Assembly: GCA_026413225.1 (NCBI GenBank)
Contig: CM048552.1
Location: forward strand, 130,647,053-130,711,052
Direction: 5' to 3'
Length of the DNA stretch: 64,000 nucleotides
From: Otis tarda
Lineage: Eukaryota; Chordata; Aves; Otidiformes; Otididae
Position numbers and translations under genes: made by a program. Each line of letters opens with the position of its first letter. Positions within the stretch are counted from its first letter, which is position 1. Positions 1 to 11,105 of this stretch are shown piece by piece. The notes beneath the pieces were generated by a model, which was given only the letters and a program-made list of their open reading frames with translations, did no database searches and was not told where the DNA came from.

Positions 1-547
1 CTGGCCACGCTGCAATTGCATGGCTGTGCAAAGTGTGGATTGACAGGAAAGTAATGCTTGCTAAAAGATACTCTGGTCTTCAAAGAGAATTATGTTTACT
101 CAGATAAACATGATTTTCAGAAGCAAGAGCAATCAAAAGCCTTTCATTTTGAACATTTATTGTGGAGATATTCTTCATGGTTATTATTCCATTGTATATT
201 TTGTTAAACAGTTGGTGTCTTTAACAAATGACATTTTCTGTCTTGCTTTCTTGCTTTCATGCCTAGACATTTAATACAGGCCCTGCATCATAGATTTAAA
301 AAAATCTGCCATTGTTATGACACAAATCATATTTTATGGGACAAAATAGCTATGACTTGACTGCAAAGAACAAGGAATGAGGCAGTCTTTTGAAAACACA
401 CTGCTTTCTTTGTAACCTGCACCATTAAAACCCATGCCCAGAAAGATATTTCATGACTTTTTGCTTAGATTCCTTTAGCAAAGAAGAAATTGATCAGATT
501 CTGTGCAAAGATTTAACTATTCCAGTACTTGTTGACTCAGTGGTCCC

Positions 548-565
548 ATTTGCATAAATTAGCAT
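548..565 (+). promoter_or_regulatory. Octamer plus TAAT-type composite motif
   Basis: The sequence shows a perfect octamer, ATTTGCAT, running directly into AAATTAGCAT. Octamers are bound by POU-domain factors, and TAAT/ATTA cores by homeodomain factors; the joined arrangement resembles POU-III type composite sites. In AT-rich DNA such matches also arise by chance, so function is inferred only from the motif. Confidence 0.2.
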
Positions 566-3500
566 TCAGGAGCATAGGATGGCATTTTTCTTCCCATGAA
601 GTAGTATAGATTTTCTCCTCTGTTAATATTATCCTTAGCCTAATATTCATCAGGCATTTTCTCTGTGAGGTTCGCCAAATCCTTTGCCTGTGTCCTCAAT
701 GGCGGCATTGAAGTTTTAGCAACTCTTAATTTGTCTGAGCCGGCTAGTTCAATGCCAACATGATGTCTCACATGTCAGTTCTTACCTTCCTGGCTCAGTG
801 TTTGTCTGCATTCCTAGCCAAATTTCTTCAAAATCAGAATGTGGAAAAGTTACACTTGAAAGAGGCTGTTCTTTAACAGGTTATATTTTTCTCTAGTTTT
901 TGAAATTCAGGAAGTCAAAAAGAGCTGCAGAGATTCCTATAAATAGTGTTGGGATCTGACAAGGAAAGGAACCAGCATCCTGGGGAAGGATAGAGGAAAT
1001 TTACTACATTTCTACATACATTGACTATTTTACTCCTCAGGAACTTTGCATGGTAAGATTGTAAAAACGGCATCTAGTTAGAGACACAGCACCATAAGGA
1101 GTATTTGAATGGCACGTGCAAAGCAAACACAATGTAAAAACATAAATTACAAGGTTTCTTTTGTTTGTTTTTATTTTCTTTCTTAGAGAAATGGGAAAGT
1201 ACTTTAAAATATTATTCTTCATTTCAGACTTTGCTAGGGCATCAGCAGAGAGGCAACAAATGGAAAGCCAGCCTAACCCTTTGGTTAGAGGAAGGTGTGA
1301 GTTTGTCTCCTGTCGCACATCTGTGGATTGTGTAGCAAACTATACGGCTTGAAGGAAAAAATGAAGAATCTTTGAAAAATTTGGAAACTCTATTTTTGGA
1401 CTTCAGCTAGTGGTGGTGTTTGCATACCTCTGTACTGGTGCAATCTCTACCAATGCATCTCTAGTGATGCAGGCAAGGTGGTGGCCCTGACTTATCCATC
1501 TTTCCTAGACATACAGTGGACCTCATACTGATAAAGCAGAGCACCTGATGATGATTATGAAGTTAATGAGAGTGGAAACCTCTTGGGAATGAGGTTTGAG
1601 ACAAACTGCAGACACTGAAGGCTGTCCAGCAGGACACTGCAGATTAGATATGATTTGTGCTGTGTAAATGTGTGCCTGCTCATACCTATACATATGATTT
1701 CATTCTGTACCAAAGTACTGAATTCAATTTAATCTAGATTATATTTTACTCATGCCTTACATATATACCTAAGAAATGCTCTCCTGAGAGCTGAGCCTAA
1801 TTCTAAGGCAATTCAGCTTGTCTTATTTATTGGAGCTGCACTTGGAGTTGAACTGGTTGTAGAAAATTTTTTTTCTGAAACAGAAGTATTTTCCTTGTAA
1901 TTCTGCAAAAAAAAATTCCATTAGATAGTGATCTCTTTCTTGACTTTTTGCTCTCTTTCACCTGTGTTGTTATTTATCAGTACTGCACTGCATAAATATT
2001 TTACATTTTTTGTTTCTGATTGTATTGTTCTTTGCTTATTGTTAGCCAGAATTTACTGTAAGGAGCAGACAGCAGAAACTTACTTTTGGTGCCATCATTA
2101 ATATAATATTGAGAGGCTGAAGATCTACTGCTGATCTCTGTCACAATCCCTTATAAATTCTTTTCCTCTTGAAATTCACTTCCTCTCTTTGTCCAATTTG
2201 CAGCCCAGTGAGCCAACTTTTCACTTATTGCGTGTTTCTGGGCTTTAACCTTTGATGAAGTGCTTGGCGAAATGCTTTTTGAAGATGTGGGTACTTCACT
2301 CAACTGCTGCTGAATCCTGTAGGATTGAAAACTCTGCAGAGCAAGTCAGGCTGTTTTTAACCTTTTAATAGTTTTTATTTTTATTTATATATAGATGCTT
2401 TTCTCAAATGAAAAGATATTAAGGACTTATGTATCTATCACAAACAAAATTAAACTAGAATTAAATGTCAGGATTAATTCTTGGGCCAAGAAAACCTTGT
2501 GGAGACAAAAAAAAAGCTCCAACTTCACATTTCTTCTGCAGGAAAAGAAGGGGAAGAAAACAACACAGCCAAGGTGCAGAGGAGGGCACAGCTGGGTTTT
2601 GCTGGAGAGGCAGTGTGATACCCATTGCCCGCTGCCAGGCCAAGGCCACTGGTTCCTGGTGTGGAGTCTGGAATGGGGGGCTGTTGGCCTCTGGCTGCTG
2701 CCACAGTCAAAATATTTAATGGTAGTGGTGGCCACAGGGGCAAAGCCCCACCGGGCACAACACGCTGGTTGCAGTGCGAGTTCACAGGGTGTTTGCTTCC
2801 TGTTCCGTGTGGAGCAACTTCCAGTAGCAGTGATTTCTAGTGACAGGTTTCCAAATAGCTGGGAGATAACATCAGGACTCTTTATGCAGAGCTGATGAAT
2901 TTGATGGGAGATTTTCTGCGGTAGGCTCTCCATGTGGCTACGGCAGACTACAGACCTGTTTTGGAGGGCAGGTCTGGCTCTGCTGTGTGTTCCTGACTCA
3001 TCTGGGGCTCAACTGGCACAAGGCAATAGCACAGAGCTAGGAAGAGTGGGAGACTACTGGGTTTGAGGGGGAGGCATTCTCATTCCCAAACTGTGTTAAA
3101 GAGCTCTGGGACATGGAGAGCCCAATGATAATCACAGCTTTTAAGTTACCTTTGACACATTTAAAATCCTATTAGTTTAAAACTGAACTTATTTATTAAT
3201 TAATATCTTTGATCCTAAGCCTACCTGAGGCCCATCTTGCCTGTTTCCCCAAATGCCAGACATCAGCCTGGCAGATCAATGGTCAATCAGGAGGCAAAGC
3301 TGCTGAATTGCAGATGAGGAGAAGGATAATGTGACAAGTCTGGGCCATGGTCCCTAAAGCCTAGAGATAGTAGGGCTGTCACCATCCCCAGTTCAGGTGC
3401 TGCTCTCCAAGCCTGACCATGCAAGAGTTGCAATGGGCTAACAAGTTGCCCCCGTGCTTAATGTTATGTCCATGCTTCCTGTTGCTATTCTGAAACGTAA

Positions 3501-4616
3501 ACACGTGCCAAAGGCATGTGCTTCCTTGTATTCATGAACTGGGCTCCAGCTTCTGGAAAGAAATGTTTTGCACACTGCTGTCAGGAGGCTATAAGCCATC
3601 TAAAAATTATTTTGTCCTGGATCCATGTATTTTGTTCTGAAAGAGATACTCAAATACCTACCCATCAGTCCCCTGCTTAGAGCACCCTAACTCTCAGTCA
3701 TATTTGTTCTTTAATAAATTTTATTTTCCCATGATACATCTCATACTTTTTTTCACCAAAGTTTGTATATGGGAGTGAAGAAAGGAAGGATGGGGAGGGA
3801 TTGGTGCAAAGGCTCTGCCACTTTTACTGTGAGATTTCTTGTCATCCACACAGCTGTACCTCTGTCACACAACTTGGAATATGTTCGGCTTCGTTTTCCT
3901 GTGGTACATACTTTCCTATATTTTCTGTGTCAGACAGCTTACTCTTTGGAGGGGTATTTGCTCCCAGGCAGGACACTTTTGTCTGAGATCAGGGATGCAA
4001 TTCCTAAAGCAACTGCATGCCTTGACCCACTGGGAGTTGTGGGAACTGAACTGCAGTCCTCAGCAGCACTTCGCGAGGACACTGCCACAGTCTCAGCTTG
4101 TGTGTTTTAAACCAGGTCTTTGTTCTGAAAACCAGTGTGACTTGACTTCAGAATATACGTTCAAGGTTTTTGGAATGACTTATCTTTCTTTCTGGAAAGA
4201 AACTATGTCCCACCTTCCCTGAAAACATCCTAATTCAACTCTTTTGGTGAAGGATCATGGTCATGGTGGCTATCAAAGCTCATGTCTGAAGCATATTCAG
4301 TGCCTTGCATCCCAAGACAGAACTGGAGGGATGCCAGCAGCAGGAGGGCTGGTGGGAGGGAGAGGGGGAAGGAGGCAGAGACAAGAAAACTGCGATGGAA
4401 TAGAAGTACCAGTATTTTAAGGAGATAATATAAAATATTTAAAATTTTGCTGAATCTCATGGAAAAATAAAGATTGTGAAAAGAAATGACAAATCACTAT
4501 GTTTTCATTATTTGCTGTTGGTCCCGCTGGATTTGTTGAAAGTAAATATTCACAGTTAATTTTGGTACAGCCTTCAAACAATATCTTACAGCAAAGCATT
4601 GTTCCTATTACAAAAT

Positions 4617-4880
4617 TTAGAGTGTTTATGAAAACGAATCAATTAGTCAGCTAGCAGAATTGAATTTCAAATGTGAAATGAGCTACCCACATTAGGTATA
4701 GCCATACATAGAAATTATGTTCACTCTGCCATAAATTACGCAGGCGTTCAATGCTGAAATGCTGAAACACGATTCATTGCATTTGGAAGATTTGAAACTC
4801 CTTTCATTTGCATACTTTGAAATACGGCTAATAATTCAGACCTATTCCATGGAAAACATGGCTAAAAAGAAATGTATAAA
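4617..4880. promoter_or_regulatory. Candidate conserved non-coding element
   Basis: This patch is free of repeats and dense in homeodomain- and POU-like words: an exact ATTTGCAT octamer at 4806-4813, CATAAATTA near 4730, and a TAATAATTCAG segment near 4830. Its texture (AT-rich, non-repetitive, two isolated CpGs near 4739 and 4746) is typical of vertebrate developmental enhancers in gene deserts. Conservation cannot be seen from one sequence, so this is a guess from composition and motifs. Confidence 0.2.
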
Positions 4881-6109
4881 TGCCCTAACGAGGCAGCTTT
4901 TGTCACTGTTTCACTATTGTTAAACAAGATAAAAGTTTATCATGAGAAGACCCATGCAGGTCTTCACTCTGGTAAAGGCATCTCTAGATAGATAAACACA
5001 TCAACCTAATACTTATCAAATTCTGTGGACTAATGATGGATTTTAGACCTCATTACTTCAGAGAACTCTATTTAATTTTATTTTCAGTGAAAATATTCTG
5101 TAGTCAGTAATCCCTTGCAGTACTGATTCCCCAGCAGTGACCTTAATTCCCTCATGCATTTGTCCATTTCCCTTCTTCCTCCTACTTTCTATTTGAACAT
5201 ATAACTCTCAATAAAATAAAAAATCAGTTTCCTGAACAAAACTTCATCTCATCAAGAAAAAAACAGACTTGTGCCCACATCTGCCGTGAAAAAAAAAAGC
5301 GTAATTTTTCTTGGGTTGATACAGAAGAACCTCCTATATCACATAGCTGAAAATTAACGTGCTGATATATGCAGAAGAGGGAGTGCATTTTTGACAGGTT
5401 GTGGTTCAGTCATAGCAGAGAAGTAGGCAGCAGTATATAGAGTGGAAAGCAGTCCACGGCAGCATAGGAAACTATGGTGATCTCTTAGGGTGATATCTCT
5501 TGCCGTCCTTGCTGTCTCAGCATATAACCTGTCATGGTTCATGAGGCAACATTTTAAAACCAGCAAGGTATCTTCCCATTATTGTTTCCACTGACAGCTC
5601 TTCTAGAACCTCCCTGGCTTGACTGTTGGAAAGCCTCTTCCATCTTCAGGCCTGAATACATAAGGAACATAACATAATGTAAGGATATGAGCTCCTGGTC
5701 AGCCTAGAGCTCTTCCTAGCCGAGCAGTCTGTCTCTGCTCCAGCCAGAGGTAGGTGGCTCTTCTACAGGAGCACTAGAGCAAAGCAAACAAAAACTGATG
5801 TTTCCTTGGTGTATTCTCCCCACTATTCTTCTTTTTGCCCCTAGAGAAAGACATTGACTTGGGCAGAGACATCTTGCAGACTGAATCCAGCCTGTGGTCC
5901 AATATTTGGACAATATAGTCCTGTGTAATAAGAAATTGTCCTTCTTAGACTATACCACATAGCCTTTCCTTTCCCAGAGGCCAGATGGTGATTTGCTTGC
6001 TGACATGGACTGCTGTCTTACTTCTAGCAGGGTACCACTGAGATCACTAGCAAGTCATATAGGTAAGGGAACCTCATGTGAATTTTACACTTCAAGTTTA
6101 GAATTTATT

Positions 6110-6400
6110 TCACTCAGCATGTTGTAGCCTCTCATCTTTCTAAACAGGGTCCCACTTTTTATGCCACACTGTGAGGCTAATTATTCTCAATTTATTTGCA
6201 CAGCCCTGCATTTGCCATCTATTATTCCTGAAATATAAAATGATCTAAACTTTTTTTTTTGTATCTGGCTGCACTACCTAATTATTCCTCATTTGTTTTT
6301 ATTCTCTTCCAATTTAGTATCTTCTGCAAGTTGGAAATCATGTTTTCATATCATAATTAGACCTCTAAGAACCTAAGAAAACTGCTTAGTGAATAAGCAT
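6110..6400 (-). repeat. Old CR1-like LINE relic (RT region)
   Basis: On the minus strand the stretch around 6315-6345 still resembles the reverse-transcriptase catalytic segment of CR1: the plus-strand words AATTTAGTATCTTCTGCAAG match the FADDTKL-coding stretch seen in the clearer copy near 17.1 kb. The flanking CTACCTAATTATTCCTCATTTG and TTGCCATCTATTATTCCTG are the kind of sequence that follows in older amniote CR1/L3 elements. No open frame survives and a T-run interrupts it. Ends are approximate. Much older than the other CR1 copies here. Confidence 0.5.
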
Positions 6401-7117
6401 GCAAAGGGCTTGTTTTTTTCCCCCCTTCCTATTCTCATTTTAATGGAGATTTAAAGTGAGACAATAAATTAGAAATGCATGAAATTATGAGCTAATGAAA
6501 TTCAAGTTGTTTGCCTGTGGGCCATAATGTTGCAGCAACCAGAAGCGATATGCTGAAGTAGTTATGATAAGAAAGTTGGTTAGGAGTGACTGATAAAGAC
6601 GTAGAAGCTGAGCTGATGCATGCCCAACTCCTCACCAACTGTGCTGCATTAGAAGATGTGCTTATTTTGGCAGCGTAACTGCATTGCTGGTGTCAGGAGC
6701 GTAAAAGTTCCCTTCCTCTTCTGCCCTATCTACATGTAGCCAATGTGCAGAGGGAAGTCGATCAGCAGCTGTGAGTTTGATCCAGACATAATTTTCTATC
6801 TTGAGCAAGTCATTCTCTACCCCCAACATTAAAGATTATCCCACCTTTAAAGTATGGCTTATAGTATTTCTTGCACACCTTTACAATATGAGTTATAGTA
6901 TTTCCTGCATCTCAGAGATACACATCTCACACCTGAATAACAGAGAAGATATTAGCACACTTACAGTATGACAGAAGAGGGCTTCTTTAATTATGTTGCT
7001 AAGCATACTGCAGCAGAAATCAGCCAATTTGACATTTTCTGAGACTAGCAAGGCAAAGTAACTCAATAGCCTTTGCTTCAAACATACGTGTATCTGGCAG
7101 TCTCTATGAGTGCCGTA
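6401..7117. other. Unique non-coding interval
   Basis: No gene is seen. The interval contains a 34-bp-period two-unit tandem duplication, listed separately, and AT-rich non-repetitive DNA around 6440-6600 with an ATTAGAAATGCATGAAATTATGAG-like homeodomain flavour. Nothing else is recognisable. Confidence 0.5.
6843..6909. repeat. Two-unit tandem duplication, 34-bp period
   Basis: Two 33-bp units, 6843-6875 and 6877-6909, share the pattern ACCTTTA..ATATG..TTATAGTATTT and end in TTCYTGCA, with about six differences. A weaker third trace (CACACTTACAGTATGA) lies near 6957. It is probably an old local duplication with no known function. Confidence 0.65.
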
Positions 7118-7413
7118 TAGAATCACAGAATCATAGAATAGTTTGAGTTGGAAGGGACCTTTAAAGGTCATCTAGTCCAACCTCCCTGCAAGGAGCAGGG
7201 ACATCTCCAACCAGATCAGGTTGTTCAGAGCCCCGTCCAACCTGGCCTTGAATGTTTCCAGGGATGGGGCATCCACCACCTCTCTGGGCAACCTGTTCCA
7301 GTTTACCCTCATTGTAAAAAATTTTCCCTTATGTCCAGTCTGAATCTGCTTCCTTCTATTTTAAAACCCCTCGTCCTATCACAACAGGCCCTACTGAAGA
7401 GTTTCTCCCAGTC
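7118..7413 (-). mobile_element. CR1 LINE 3' fragment
   Basis: A 5'-truncated CR1 retrotransposon in reverse orientation. The plus strand begins with the CR1 terminal repeats (AGAATCACAGAATCATAGAAT), then the complement of the avian CR1 tail: GTTGGAAGGGACC, GGTCATCTAGTCCAACC, CTCCAACCAGATCAGG, and CACCTCTCTGGGCAACCTG. Only the 3' untranslated region and the last part of ORF2 are present, as is usual for CR1, which is nearly always 5'-truncated on insertion. It carries no intact frame. Its tail belongs to the same class as the copies at 13.9, 19.3, 25.4 and 41.2 kb. Confidence 0.95.
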
Positions 7414-8298
7414 CAGTACAGGATCAGCCCTGAAGCCACAGAATCTGTTCAGACCATGGATTGCTCTTCCTCTGCATTTCCAGGTGGAAGAGATGTTATG
7501 CTTCTTGCACTATACAGGCATGTAACCATCCTCAGATGATTTCCAGCAGGGAATCACAGAGCATTCTCTGTGTATGTTCAGTCGGGGGAGACTTTGCATT
7601 TGCGCCAGTGAGTTTGTGTTGGCCACGATACCCTCTTTCCAGTTCAGACAGGGGTCAGAACAGGGCATTTGCATTAAATTGCCCCCTTGTGCTGGTCCGT
7701 GCCTTGGCTCCATTGTGAGAAATGATAAAACTAGGGGACAAGCTGTGGGAGGTCAGCTACACCTTGATGTTGGCTTCTTTGTTGCTCTTGAGAAACCAGG
7801 CATGGAGAGTGAAGCTTGTTTTCCAAAGACACTGCCACTGGCAGCGGATGCAACAGATGCAGTTGGGAATGAGGCTGGGCAAGCCATCACACTTGTGGAA
7901 TCCACCTGATGGTCTGAGCATCTCTGAACCTGATTCTGACTGCCCCAATGGTGTCAGTCAAGAACAGCCCCTTCAAGTTCAGAATAGTTGCACTTGTGAC
8001 AGTATTGTCATATAGCATGAGAGATCAGAGTCACGTTAGATCTGCCAGAAGGGATAGATTTTTTTAATTGCAACATGTGGGGTTTTTGGCACCCACTTTG
8101 TAGGCACATTCAATTACAGGTGCAACTTAAGTCATTTATATGTCTTCCTGACTGACAGATATATTGGTTAATGTCCTACCTGCAAAATTATGCCCACAGG
8201 TATGTGCAGCTGTTGTTCTGAGTGAGCAGAAGGAATGCATAGGTATAGTACTTTAGCAACTTTATCTCTTCTCTGTAGGATGCCAAAAAAAAGGAACA

Positions 8299-8324
8299 CT
8301 TTTTTTTTCTTTTTTTTTTTTTTA
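8299..8324. repeat. Poly-T tract
   Basis: A near-pure T run broken by a single C. Homopolymer tracts of this size are common in vertebrate introns and intergenic DNA. No poly(A)-tailed retrocopy was recognised beside it. Confidence 0.8.
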
Positions 8325-8828
8325 AATCCAATTGATCCTAATAGGATAGGATGTTTAAATATAGTTGTTAAATATCATCTGTGCAGGGCAAGGTTAAGGG
8401 CATTTATGTAGTGTAACTTCATATTTTTCCCTAGATCTATCAGACATTTCTCTTAATTGTAGCTTCAACTATAAATTTAAAGGTTTGAAGTGGCTTGATT
8501 TTAGATGATGACATTCCTGCAAAACCTGTGATGTTGCTGGGCGATTGAGTCATTTATCTTGGAAAGTAAAAATGTTCATGAAATGGTTGCAACAAATCTT
8601 TTAAAGCCTGACTCTGTTTCTGTAGAGATCACCTTGAATATGGATTAAATTGTTCTGAGTAGATGGTTAGTCTCCTAAATCTATCTTAGACTTTCTATTC
8701 CTTCATGAGATAATTCAAAGATTTTGAAAGGAGTTAATTAATTACAAATTATTTTAAGAAATATGCTCTTAAGAATTTTAAGGATTTTAAGAAAAATGCT
8801 CTTTAACATTAACATGCATCTAATATTC

Positions 8829-8870
8829 TTTTATTCTTTTTTTTTCTTTTTTTTTTTTCTTTTTTTTTAA
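8829..8870. repeat. T-rich pyrimidine tract
   Basis: About forty bases of T with occasional C, ending in TTTTAAG. It resembles a splice acceptor tract, but the sequence after it hits stops quickly in all three frames, so it is annotated as low complexity only. Confidence 0.75.
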
Positions 8871-10488
8871 GACAAGGACACTTCCAAACATGCCCAGCAT
8901 TTCTGTAAATATGAAGAATAACTGACAATGAAACCCAATACATTACAGCAATCTGGATGTTATTCATATGCCATTAAAAAGCTAAGGCAACTGTAAGAGT
9001 TTAAGACTTGATATACAAAAGAAAAAAAGGAAGAGGGACAAAGACACCTGAAAATATTATCTGAATTATATAATTTTTAAGCTTGAAAATAGGAGCTGTG
9101 ATTTTTATGGTTGGAGACCACATCTGAATAAAGAATTGTCAGCAGAGTTCTCTGTTTTAATTTTTACCATTATTCTATAGCCTATTGCTTTTCCAGTTTC
9201 CTACAGCCCATACTTGCAGGTGTTTCTGAGACAACACTGAAAAGTGGATAAGGCAAGCACTGATGTACCCAATGCCATTTTTTAAAAGAATCAGCACACT
9301 GTCATTTCCCCTATACATTAACTTATGATAGCATAAAAGTTTCCTTAAAGTCCATGCTCCATAAACTTCTTGTAAAAATGAACTTTGACATGGTAAAAAA
9401 CTGAGTTCAAAAGGAAAGCCTGAGATGAGATCCCTCTTTAAATCCAGTATGCCGTAACTGCGAAAATCTTCCAATGTTGGCTTGGCCCTATTGAGTCCTA
9501 AATGTCTCATTTCCCTCCTTCCCGTGTCTCATTGAGACAAAACAACTCCTTGTCACTGTGAGTGATGTGGCTCCCACACCGTACCTGAGGTGGTCACAGT
9601 GCTGACCACAACCCTTCTAAACCTGCGGAGGAGCTGAGCATCTGTGGGCTCTTGTACCCCATGCTTTCCTATCCAGATCAGTGCAGATACCTCACTACGC
9701 AGTATCTGGCAAAAAGCTAGCATAGAGATATTTTCTCTAGCAATTGTTGATCCAAAAATTCCAGTCACCTCTTTGCCTGTATTCCCCCAGTCCCCTCTAT
9801 CTAGCACTATCAAAAATGTAAAGTGCTGTAGAGAGCCCTGAATCTCTACCTTTCTACACATTTTATCTGCAAACGGCATTAAATGTAATTAAGTAGGAAT
9901 TATACCAAATTTCCACATTACAGCTGGATTCAGCAGGGAAGGCTGTGGAGTAGTTTTGAAGACATTGGTGTGTTCTTGGGCTCTTTGTGATGCAAGTTCC
10001 TTCAGATTTCATGGTTTTGTCACGCTTGAGATTGTGTGTACTGCGTTGATCAGCCATAAAACTATCCTTTATTTGAAATTAAATGTGGAGAAGTTTAAAT
10101 TGTTCTCTGTGTATACAGACATAAGTAGCTCATCTTTGGCAGTGCTCAGATTATTTATACTGCAGCTGCAGTAAATTTGAGTTGCACCAAATGTAGCTCT
10201 CTAAATGTTAGCTTGATTTTCTCAAGACCTACTTTTCACTTGTTATAAATATTACTTGTTACAGATGCTAAAACTCTTCAAAAGAGGAATGTCACTTTTG
10301 GTCCAGTCAAAGGGTTCAAAAGTAATATGGATCATGACAGGACATTTATTTGTTGTTTTATAACTAATTAACAAAGTGATCTTTGTATGCATTTAAGGAT
10401 TTTTGGATTGGGGGAATTCACTTTCTCCATAGGGAGGTACATACAACTTTTCCATAACTTCTGATGACTGCAGTTAGTGTTAATGTAA

Positions 10489-10532
10489 AAGTTTGGTACA
10501 TATGTATGGGAAGTTTGGTACATATGTATGGA
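10489..10532. repeat. 22-bp tandem duplication
   Basis: Two adjacent 22-bp units, 10489-10510 and 10511-10532, each reading AAGTTTGGTACATATGTATGG plus one final base that differs between them. The near-identity implies a recent or well-preserved local duplication. Each unit contains the palindrome ACATATGT. Confidence 0.9.
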
Positions 10533-10928
10533 GGCAAATCCAACATGATCATCTTTTCTAAAACTGAATTAATGCAATCAAGTTCAGGAAATGTTCATTT
10601 AAAAGTTGACAAAGGAAAAAAAAACCAAAATATGAATCTCAATTTATATAGAATTTTTACTGATTATGTTCATGTTTAATTATCTCCAAAAGTTGTCTAC
10701 ATTCTTTTTTTTTATATGCACATATAACAAAAGCAAGAAGATAATTCAGTGTTTATCATTTAAGACCTTCAGTTGCTGCCAGGCAATTAGGTGGTCCATC
10801 ATTCACAGCTTAAAGTGAAAAGGAAAATCCTGCTTCATTTCCAGATATTCAGAAAATGCTGAGCTCAGGCTCAGTTGAAATTTTTATTCATTGAGACAAA
10901 TAAAAGGTTCATTGTTACATACACATCT

Positions 10929-11105
10929 GGTCAGGCACTGGAGCAGGCTGCTACAGGAAGTGGTGGAGTCACCACCCCTGGAGGTGTTAAAAGAAATGTA
11001 TAGATGTGGCACTTTGGGATATGGTTTAGTGGACATGGGGGTGTTAGGTTGATGGTTGCACTTGATAATCTTGGAGGTCTCTTCCAACCTTAAAGATTCT
11101 ATGAG
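10929..11105 (+). mobile_element. CR1 LINE 3' fragment
   Basis: A 5'-truncated CR1 in forward orientation. It opens inside the ORF2 C-terminus (GGCACTGGAGCAGGCTGC, GGTGGAGTCACCACCCCTGG) and continues through TAGATGTGGCACTTTGGG and GGTTTAGTGGACAT to the 3' end CTCTTCCAACC..AAGATTCTATGA. The tail wording (GATAATCTTGGAGGTCTCTTCCAACC) matches the class seen in the long copy at 16.2 kb and differs from the other five. No intact frame remains. Confidence 0.92.

Larger units (their letters stand above)
1..6100. other. Non-coding AT-rich unique DNA
   Basis: No exon, RNA gene or young repeat was recognised here. Open frames are short and overlap one another on both strands. Most sequence is AT-rich with short A and T runs. 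A patch around 2530-2850 is richer in G and C and therefore carries overlapping stop-poor frames (166 codons on plus, 168 on minus), but neither has a recognisable domain. Two smaller patches that look like candidate regulatory DNA are listed separately. Confidence 0.6.
7414..10928. other. Non-coding interval with T-rich tracts
   Basis: No exon or RNA gene is recognised. A moderately GC-balanced stretch at 7440-8000 gives overlapping open frames of up to 111 codons in several frames, with no recognisable domain. The rest is AT-rich, with two long T-rich tracts and a 22-bp tandem duplication listed separately. Confidence 0.55.

Noticed and set aside
2395-2933. Overlapping 166- and 168-codon frames on opposite strands
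   Set aside because: Both sit in a GC-richer patch poor in stop codons and have no domain; several other frames are open at the same place, which points to composition.
7148-7525. 125-codon plus frame
   Set aside because: Its first part is the antisense strand of a CR1 tail, not a gene.
8829-8940. Exon after the pyrimidine tract ending in AAG
   Set aside because: All frames hit stops soon after the tract, and there is no donor-like site at a plausible distance with an open frame.
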